The position numbers were made by a program, and so were the translations under genes. Below the pieces are notes generated by a model, which worked only from the letters and a program-made list of their open reading frames with translations, had not been told where the DNA came from and did no database searches. Of a DNA stretch of 64,000 bases, positions 56,516 through 64,000 are shown one piece after another (positions within the stretch are counted from its first letter, which is position 1; every line of letters begins with the position of its first letter). Source of the DNA: Ascarosepion bandense (lineage: Eukaryota > Mollusca > Cephalopoda > Sepiida > Sepiidae); assembly GCA_037127315.1 (NCBI GenBank), contig JBBBDQ010001184.1, forward strand, positions 1,222,001-1,286,000, read 5' to 3'.

Positions 56516-57429
56516 AAGGATATATGGTATAATTAGAAGAAAATAATTAATTGCTATTGATAGAAATATCTGTTCCTTCTAATTCAAAAAATGAAAACAG
56601 CAATCGACTATTGTATAAGTTCGAAAATAGTAACGATAAAATTAACCGTGTCTATGCATAAAACAATTGACAGTCATCTTCGATAAAACAGCGTTACTGT
56701 CGGATTAAATTTATAAAGAAATATCTTTTAAAAGTTTTGCAGAAATTAAGAATTCTCAATTTCATTAGACATTAGTTTCCTAGTTAAAACGATAAACTAT
56801 AACCAGCAGCAAAGCTTTTGACTGGGAAGTTTAGAGAAGCGTAGAAATCACCTCTCAGTTCGTGGTGTAGTAGCACCTGTTATGTTTCAAACTATGGGAA
56901 AACTGTTAACCCCCAACTGGGTTCAAATCACTATAAAACTATTTAAATATATTTTTATAGTGACAATTCCAGCAATACTTTTTGGAGAAGAAAATGTTAC
57001 TATCTGTATATTTGAAGAAGAGAAAAAATATTCCCAGGAATACATTTCTGAAAGAGACAAACATTACCAATAATACAATTTTTGAAAAATATATATATAC
57101 CAGCAATATATCTGATTCTAGAAAAAATTCTTTTTACAAAAATACGTCAATGAAACCTAAACTATAAACTGATTTCTCATTCTGTTTATACGAATCTATT
57201 GCAGTATATTGTCAGTATTAAAAACAAAACAGTGAGATATATATTACGTAAAACAAACGAAACCAAAATAGCTATTATAGGTCTTTATGGTATTAATGGG
57301 GACTTCTTTCTGAGCCTTTTCTTTTGGGTTATCTGGAATATAAACAGTTGATAATATCATTATTTTATCCTAAAATTTTATATTATACCCATTTAGGCTT
57401 TGGTAAACTTAAAAATATTCAAATGATGT
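56516..57429. other. Unassigned AT-rich DNA
   Basis: Two overlapping plus frames at 56,882-57,167 have no known family. Confidence 0.4.
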
Positions 57430-57462
57430 TTGGGATTTTATCTGGGATTTTGTAGCGCTAGT

Positions 57463-57505
57463 CTATACAGACTGATGAAGTATCGCTATCGCTAAAATGT
57501 ATAGA
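57463..57505 (+). ncRNA. Hammerhead-like core (degenerate)
   Basis: A canonical CTGATGA box (57,472-57,478) lies in CTATACAGACTGATGAAGTA. CTATACA before it and TGTATAG after it can form a 7-bp closing helix (helix I position). The expected GAAA box is only AAAA, and no helix III is visible. It may be a decayed PLE-type hammerhead. This is a weak call. Confidence 0.3.
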
Positions 57506-57559
57506 ATTAATTAGTTTGAATTCATTTCAATCATTGATATGAGAAAACGGCTGTATACC

Positions 57560-59598
57560 GATGATAGAATGATATATCTGAATGGTTCAGACACAGTGGT
57601 GGATCTACTATGAACCTATTAAAGCTTAAGCTTCAGGATATCTAACCTCAGAGGTGGCCCGAGATGTAACATTCTTTAATGAGTGAATTTTTAAACAAAA
57701 TTGAAGGGTTTTATTTTTTAAGTGCTTGTTATTAAATAAGGCCAGTTTAGTGGTAGAATCATGAGCCCGTGCGTTGAAGTAGCTGATGCTAACTTTAGAA
57801 TGTGCTCTAATAATCATTTTATCCTGTTTCAAAATTCACTTCTAATTGGTAAAATATCAAAGATATTAGTATCTTAAATTGCTGGATAAAATTACCCTAG
57901 TGAAACCTATCATGGTTCAATTTCCTTATTGCCTATATTAGATACGATATAAACCTAGTGTAGTTGCTATCACTTACTATCATTCTAACTGCACATCATA
58001 GTCTTCGTTTAGGACATGTTTATCCAAAGTCTTCATTCCTAAAACACATAGCATATATTGTTCATCTTTTATCCAAAATTATTCTTACACCAGCTATGAA
58101 CTCCTATGACAGCAGCATAGACCACTCATTTTAAGTAAAATGGCTTCTATAGCAAAAACATTTTTGTATTCTATCGGCGGATTTCTTTTGCATGAGGTAT
58201 GGTTTATACAAACGTTCTAGACCTATTTCTCAAATCTGGGCTTAAAAACGTGTAAACATGGTAGAAAAAAGATGAGAGAAAATGAATCTCATGTCTCCGT
58301 TGTAATCCTGACAAATCTGGAAATGAGTCGATTTGGGGTTTTCACCAAACATATATGATTTTATTGATTGGTATAGTTCCTTCATCAGAGCAAGGTAATC
58401 ATATTATGGAATATGATAAATGTTAATTCAAGCTACATTCTTAAAAGTTATCATTTCAGACCTTTAACGGACCCGTCATGCCATGTAAACAGGGTGTACT
58501 TATCCTCACTCTCTTTGTACCTAATTGCAAATAAGTAAAATCTACTCAGTATCCTTCCGAGAACCGTTAGTGTGAAATAGACGACCGAGAAGGTGCATCC
58601 ACCATCACTAAAATCTTAAAGAATTCATATCTAAGTTCAGTAATCTGCCCTTGTTTTTTTATGCCCAAACAACAACATCTACTCTGGATGGCCCTCGTAC
58701 CTTGTATTGTGGAAACAATTAAGAAAAAAATGTTCAAATGACTTTTCCTTATCGGTGAGAAAATTAAGCCTATTAGTTAATAGAAATCTTATCAGGTTTG
58801 GTATTCAGGAAAAAAATTGTTACAATTTAGCTGGGAAGTTTTCACTGATTCAGCAGATGTCGCAGATTCGGCTTATTATTTATTAGAGAATTTTTTCAGA
58901 ATTCACTTAATGAAAGAAAATAAATCTCTTGAATGACTATAAAAAATTTGAGACACATTAACAATTCTTTGCTGAGAATTAAATTATGAATTTGGTTGAA
59001 AGATGGCAGAAAATTATCGAACAAAGGTAAATATATTGCTTAATGAAGTAATTAAATAAGTTAAAAACATAATGCATTTTTTCTTATTTAACAAACTGAA
59101 CAAAATTTTTACCTGTTCAATAAAATTGGGGGAAATATAAATATTAGTTTTCTTGAAAAGAATATGCATACTATTAAAATATTGCTAGCCTAGTTATTTT
59201 AGGCAAAGTTCAAATTGTCGTTATAAAGCTGACGAATATAAAATTATTCCTTAAAGTAGTGGATTTAAACTTAACTCATGTCACTGATTAAACAGTATGC
59301 ATCATGGATCAATCCTTTCTCAATTTTATATACTTCTATGGCCCTTTAGAACGTAGGAGATCATGGTCCTCCGTAAAATCATTGTTATTATTTTGTAACC
59401 AGTTGGAAAACAAAGCGCAGTGATTTCCCTATGCCCTCTCCATGGATTCAAAAAAAGGATTTTGGATGTCACTTTTGCATCCTCATGAAAATGAAGTTTA
59501 CAAGGTGCATTACGGTAATAAAAATCCGTCAAATGTCAGACACTTCATTCTTTTTTATTACCGTAAAGATAAAAATTTCTCGCAAGCAACACAAATGA
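57560..59598. other. Unassigned DNA
   Basis: About 2 kb with no recognised gene or repeat. Confidence 0.45.
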
Positions 59599-59934
59599 CC
59601 TGCTGTTTACAGTGAAGGTGCTTTATCTGGCAGAATTGTACGGAAGTGGTTTGCTAAGTTTACAGTTAGTGATTTTACCGTTTTTTTTTAAAAGAAGGAC
59701 GATCAATCAGGCATCGTACTAGACATGACGACCAAATCAAGATATTGACTGAGAATAACCCGCAAAACACAATGTTGGAATTGGCATAAACTAAATTTAT
59801 CAAAATTCACCATCCAAAACAATTAATGAATCTTGGATACTCAAATAGCTACAATGTTTTGGTTATAAAAGAAATTAGAAAAAATGAAGCTCCTGTCCTC
59901 CTTGTAAACCTTACATTTATTTGTATTTTATAAA
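59599..59934 (+). mobile_element. Mariner-like transposase N-terminal region (fossil)
   Basis: One plus frame of 112 codons with a single internal TAA. It reads PAVYSEGALSGRIVRKWFAK, then FTVSDFTV, a linker, HDDQIKILTENNPQNTMLEL, the stop, then IKIHHPKQLMNLGYSNSYNV. In mariner transposases this is the paired helix-turn-helix DNA-binding region (YGEGxxxExxxxxWFxxFxxGDF; DDxxxxxLIExNPxxTxxEI; HLxQLGY). The DDE catalytic domain is missing and no inverted terminal repeats are seen. Confidence 0.75.
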
Positions 59935-60919
59935 CCTAACATAGTAGGAAAATGCTATATCTGAAATGATATATACAGTTTATATGATAACATTCTTCTT
60001 TTTTCCCCTTTTGAAACCGCAGAAAATCAATTAACTTCTGGTATATTTAACTGGATAAATAATTCACAATATCGGGTTTAATCTGTGTCTCTTCACTCAC
60101 GCGTACATATGAGAAAATACAACTTTTGCCGAGTCCCTGAGGTTTGTGCTACAAAGGAATCTAGACGACCAACGATGGTACCTTGCGTGAGTATTGAAAA
60201 GTTATTGCTTCGGATTTTCCAGTGATTAAAACGTCCGTCTCAATTTTGTATCTCGTCCTTTTTAATAGAATATAAGGAATGTTCTAAATGGCTGGGTATA
60301 ATGTCGATATTTAAGTTTTACGCTTTTATAATTCTTGACAAATGATAAAATGTTTGTCTCTGTTTCTTTTTTTTCAATCCATATGGAATGGACAAATAAA
60401 AAACATGGAGTAGAATGCTGGTTAGTGTAGCTAATCTGAAAGGGAATCGTTGTGAGTTCGTTACAATGATTTCTCAGTATTTGCAGCCTTTTACTAAACT
60501 AATTCTTTTTTTGGGACAGTAAAAATCACTCTTTCTAAATGCGAACATTGAAATATTTTTTGTGAGCTGACCCTCATTTTTCGAAATATTATCTTCCTAG
60601 AATTTTGTTTGTTTTAATCATTACTCGCAAGAAGGATGTTCCATTCTAGTAGCTCCTTCCCCAAAACCTTTACGTTCTCTAACAGACCCCCGATAGAATT
60701 CTTCTTAGATCTCTATAATATTAATTTCTTTAAGTCTTAGATCAGCCATAACGCAACGTTATCATCTGTAGCTTCTTCTTTTACCTCATTCAATTACCTT
60801 CTAACTTGAGTGGCTTTCCCGTTTTAATGAACAATATTTTAAAAATAGAGCACAGAGTTTGATTGATCTATTTTTAATATCCATTCCATTGCATATCGTA
60901 TCTTAGATCAGACTTTTTT
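59935..60919. other. Unassigned AT-rich DNA
   Basis: No gene recognised. Confidence 0.45.
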
Positions 60920-60939
60920 CGTACAAATTTTCATGTTTA

Positions 60940-61790
60940 ATATGACCTTGACCGAATTGGAAAGGAAACTACAGGATTTCTAGAGAGTCTGGAAAAAGAA
61001 AGCGACAGAAAAAACCCAATTCTCTGAGAAACCTCAAGTCCAAAATGTTATCATCAGCAACGGATAAGGCCTAAAAATTAGAGATATAAAAATTAGAGAT
61101 ATAGATATCAAGCAGGCGCAGAATTTTAAATGTCTTGGAAACGTTTTAACAGAAAACAGAAAAATGTGAAACTGAGATCTGAACACGCATTGGACTAGCG
61201 ACAGAAGTATTCCAAAAGCTAAGCAAGCTTTTAAGAAACGAAAAAAAAGACTCATTAGAAACAAAATAATAGTGATGGAATACTATGTGATATCCATCCT
61301 CTTATATAGCAGTTAATTTTGGGTAGTTTCCCTAATAATAAAAAAAGCTATAAGCAACAGATATAGAGTTCTACAGAAGGATACTGAAAATTCCATGAGA
61401 GGAGCAAGTAAGCAACAAGGAAGATTTAAAGAAAATTGTAACAGAAAGAACTTTTATACTCTAAATCGGAAAGGACAGCTAAAATTCTTTGGACACATAC
61501 ACATCTCTGAGAAAGGAGGGGTTTGAAAATATAACATTTATGGGGCATATTGAGGACAAAATTGATAGGGGAGCAGCTAGCCGATTACCTGACGAGCTTG
61601 TGTGAATGGTTGGCCGAACTGGAGGTGGGCCCTTAGCAATAGAAGAAAAGCTGCTAAGAGTAATCAATAATAGAAGTAATGGAGAGACGTAACTGTTAAA
61701 GAGGTTAGCCCAACAAAATACAATTAAGTCACTTAAGAAATATACATCTCTTAAGAAATACAAAAAATAAAAATAAAGAAATAATACAAC
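60940..61790 (+). mobile_element. RTE-like LINE fragment (decayed)
   Basis: Plus-strand pieces: ERKLQDF and EKESDRKN (after the YADD box), VQNVIISNG, LKIRDIKIRDIDIKQAQNFK with CLGNVLTENR (61,074-61,165), FQKLSKLLRN in another frame, VMEYYVISILLYSS (as LxCYVxSxLLYGSECW), then RKGQLKFFGHIHI (61,467-61,505) and a TGHIEDKIDRG-type end. They correspond block by block to 52,565-53,170. Many frameshifts. A 15-base tandem duplication (AAAATTAGAGATATA) at about 61,074-61,104 duplicates KIRDI. Confidence 0.7.
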
Positions 61791-61967
61791 ATTCATCAAG
61801 CAAAAACATCACTCATACAAAAAGATATAAGCCTGAAAAAAACATCATATAAATACGAAAACAACAGCAGTAAAGCAAATGTTCATGAATAGAGAAAACA
61901 TTACAGTAATGCCCTCCTCAAAATTCAAAATTTGCATAACTGAAATAACACTTTTCAGCTGAAACAT

Positions 61968-62017
61968 TATATATATATATATGTGTGAGTGTGTGTGCGT
62001 GTGTGTGTGTGTGTGTG
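61968..62017. repeat. (TA)n-(TG)n compound microsatellite
   Basis: About seven TA units, then imperfect TG repeats, up to the left end of the MITE. Confidence 0.9.
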
Positions 62018-62402
62018 TACTACCGGCCATAATTATTAGGCAACCCCAGTTTTTTTTTTTAAGAAATAACGTATTTCATACAATTTTTAAGTAGACAATT
62101 ATAAATGAAAATAGAATGGTTCTTTTGTTATTACTACTTTTCAAAATTTTACAAGGCAGGGAAGCAAAGAAGAACTCGTGTAACTCACCATAAATCTTTT
62201 TCATTCTTTCATTGATGAAACTGCAATATGCAAAAGTTATTAAATATTTTTAAATTCATTTAACGCACTTGTTATTGTACAATATTAAGAAAAATACCAT
62301 TCTGTTTTTATTCACAGTTATTCACTAGGCAATAAAGACTAAAATATAGCATGAAATACATCATTTTTTAAACACTGGCCTAATATTTATGGCCGGTAGT
62401 GT
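62018..62402. mobile_element. Tc1/mariner-type MITE
   Basis: The left end ACTACCGGCCATAATTATTA (then GGC; 62,019-62,041) and the reverse complement of the right end, ACTACCGGCCATAAATATTA (then GGC), agree at 22 of 23 positions. Length is about 382 bp, with no coding capacity. On the right the terminal GTAGTG is followed by TA. On the left a TA precedes CTACC, suggesting a TA target duplication with a 2-base loss. The element sits between a TG run and a TA run. Confidence 0.8.
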
Positions 62403-62422
62403 ATATATATATATATATATAT

Positions 62423-63014
62423 AAGGTGAAGAGGCTCATCCCTTGTTCCGTGTTTAGGATATGGTTTCCGGCTTTTCTCTTTTCCAATCTTCTCACTTTG
62501 GTTTCTTTTTTTTTTTTTCAATTGGAGTAGATAGATCTATCTATCGCCCGGTTCACACTCCACCCACGTCTATTGAACAGGTGAAGAGGCTCATCCCTTG
62601 TTTCCTGTTTAGGATGTGGTTTCCGGCTTTTCTCTTTTCCAATCTTCTCACTTTGGTTTTTTTTTTCAATTGGAGTAGATAGATCTATCTATCGCCCGGT
62701 TCACACTCCATCCACGTCTATTGAACAGGTTAAGAGGCTCATCCCTTGTTTCCTGTTTAGGATGTGGTTTTCCGGCTTTTCTCTTTTCCAATCTTCTCAC
62801 TTTGGTTTCTTTTTTTTTTTCAATTGGAGTAGATAGATCTATCTATCGCCCGGTTCACACTCCACCCACGTCTATTGAACAGGTGAAGACGCTCATCCCT
62901 TGTTCCCTGTTTAGGATGTGGTTTCCGGCTTTTCTCTTTTCCAATCTTTTCACTATTACGTAGCCCCCTGCACATCAGTGGCGTTACCGCCTTGCTCGGG
63001 GTGATACAATTAAA
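62423..63014 (+). mobile_element. Tandem-head/LINE-tail composite element, copy 2
   Basis: A partial monomer starts directly after (TA)n at 62,423, followed by three full monomers with CCCGGTTCACACTC at 62,547, 62,695 and 62,849 (148 and 154 bp apart). Each unit ends in a T-run of about 8-15 bases before CAATTGGAGTAGATAGATCT. The last monomer passes through TTCACTATTACGTAGCCCCC into the LINE-A tail (CTTGCTCGGGGTGATACAAT) and an A-run at about 63,012. Same architecture as 25.7-26.2 kb but with a different monomer subtype. Open frames over it on both strands are repeat artefacts. Confidence 0.8.
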
Positions 63015-63321
63015 AAAAACATACAAATAAGTATTCACGCTTCTATTATACGATAAATATTTGCACTGTAATAACTGCATATGCGAAAACAATCTCAGTT
63101 TATAAATTTTGAAAAATTATAATAATAATAATTCTAATTAAAATTTGCCATTATGTATTGCATTAAACTATTACAGCCTCAGTTAAGATTAGCACATTAA
63201 AGGTCATAACCCCGAACTCATGTTCATACATAAACGATAAAGCCTTGTATGCATTTGCTTACGGATTCTGCATTGCTTGACATTTCAAGCATTGTACAAA
63301 AGATCGTACAGCTTGATTGTT
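63015..63321. other. Unassigned AT-rich DNA
   Basis: Nothing recognised. Confidence 0.4.
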
Positions 63322-63580
63322 AACCAGTTATTTATGTGCCATACGTGATACATGCTTGAGCGATCATGTCCCTTTCGATCCATGACTGACTTGGCAGATG
63401 ATTTGTCCGCAGAAGGTTACTATTTCTTCCTCTGCTAGACTGAAAGCCAACCAAGGCTAGACAACACAATCTGTTTTTCCGTAGCTGGATGGAGAAGAGA
63501 TGGATTCATACCTTTCCCAAGGGTATTTACGCGTAAGTGAATGCAACGAAATCCGCTTTCCAATTTCTCGATATTCACTC
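63322..63580 (-). mobile_element. SINE family A
   Basis: Reverse-strand copy from the CATGATCGCTCAAGCATGTA end to CGTTGCATTCACTTACGCGT and the AGAAATTGG part of the head. The A-box end is missing or diverged. Confidence 0.75.
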
Positions 63581-63761
63581 AACCAGAAACGCACATTCAA
63601 GATCTCTGGTTGAGAATGATAAACAAGTACGGAAGAATGTATAATGATAAATCGACGCAGGTGGACCACATGAAACACTCTGGTTTGTCGTTGGCTTTTA
63701 TAACATGTGCTAAACCACGTATGGAGCTCTCAGTATATCCTGTTATTTAATTTATAGATCA

Positions 63762-63868
63762 GGGAGTGATATGGGTTGATAATCTTCCCAAGGGACTTTG
63801 CATGAACTTGAATGCAACAAACTCAGCTTGCCCAGTACCAAACCGCTAACCATAACACTACTTGCCCC
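63762..63868 (-). mobile_element. SINE family A, old fragment
   Basis: The minus strand reads GGGCAAGCTGAGTTTGTTGC, ATTCAAGTTCATGCAAAGTC and CCTTGGGAAGATTATCAACC. These follow the head-to-body order of family A with many changes. Confidence 0.5.
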
Positions 63869-64000
63869 TTCACTGCTGAGATATTTTCTGGACTTTTTTA
63901 CGACATAAAGAAATTTCCGTTGAAAGAAAACACATTAGTTTATTAATAGTTTTACTCTATAATGTTATTGCCACTTTTTCATCACAATATCCTATTTCTA

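Noticed and set aside
62461..63092. Frames with repeated SIGVDRSIYRPVHTPPTSIE
   Set aside because: Same reason: tandem monomers at 62.4-63.0 kb.
1..64000. Host protein-coding exons with splice sites
   Set aside because: No frame with recognisable host-protein homology was found. GT/AG pairs alone are not evidence. Transcript alignment would decide it.

Overview
The window looks like non-coding DNA from an invertebrate animal genome. It is strongly AT-rich, full of simple repeats (TA, CA, CT, GATA) and layered with decayed transposable elements. The mix suggests a lophotrochozoan, and a cephalopod mollusc such as an octopus is my best guess: jockey-like and RTE-like LINEs, Penelope-like elements (PLEs) with GIY-YIG remnants, tRNA- and 5S-derived SINEs, and mariner fossils. 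That assignment is inferred from remembered repeat types, not from a search. I see no convincing host gene or exon. The longest open frames are about 150 codons, and most are repeat-encoded or chance products of low-complexity DNA. The window is therefore intergenic, or lies inside a very large intron.

Layout. 0-7 kb: a PLE-terminus-like fragment with inverted ends (0.6 kb), a LINE C-terminus, a complete tRNA-type SINE (family A, 1.6 kb), a LINE-A 3' end (minus, 4.4 kb), a 5S-headed SINE (5.8 kb) and a LINE-B fragment (6.9 kb). 11-24 kb: three further minus-strand LINE-A copies, one plus-strand LINE-A 3' end, an RTE-type tail, and two pieces of a mariner-like transposase in opposite orientations on either side of a GATA-type satellite block. 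25.6-29 kb: tandem repeats of a LINE 5'-end-like monomer fused to the LINE 3' tail, then a long hairpin and a degenerate Penelope-like element. 32-35.5 kb: the most complete LINE-A (endonuclease and reverse transcriptase), interrupted by a (TA)n-flanked hairpin that carries a hammerhead-ribozyme-like motif. 36-42 kb: SINEs, a LINE-B copy, a 1-kb GATA satellite and an RTE scrap invaded by a GAA repeat. 45-49 kb: a second PLE remnant and a cluster of SINE A and SINE B. 49.7-54.6 kb: a terminal-inverted-repeat element, an RTE-like LINE with an intact YADD box, a 176-bp foldback element and a tandem SINE dimer. 55.8-63.9 kb: a LINE-B interrupted by a SINE, a mariner N-terminus, another RTE scrap, a Tc1-type MITE, a second tandem-head/LINE-tail composite, and two SINE A copies.

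How the parts relate. LINE-A, LINE-B, the RTE-like elements and the PLEs are autonomous classes that are all broken here. SINE A, SINE B, the 5S-headed elements, the MITEs and the tandem-head/LINE-tail composites are non-autonomous. The composites carry both ends of LINE-A with nothing between, so they look like parasites of that LINE. Inverted repeats with hammerhead-like cores recur at or near PLE sequence, matching the published association of hammerhead ribozymes with PLE termini. All coordinates of repeat edges are approximate to about 10-30 bases unless an exact motif is given.
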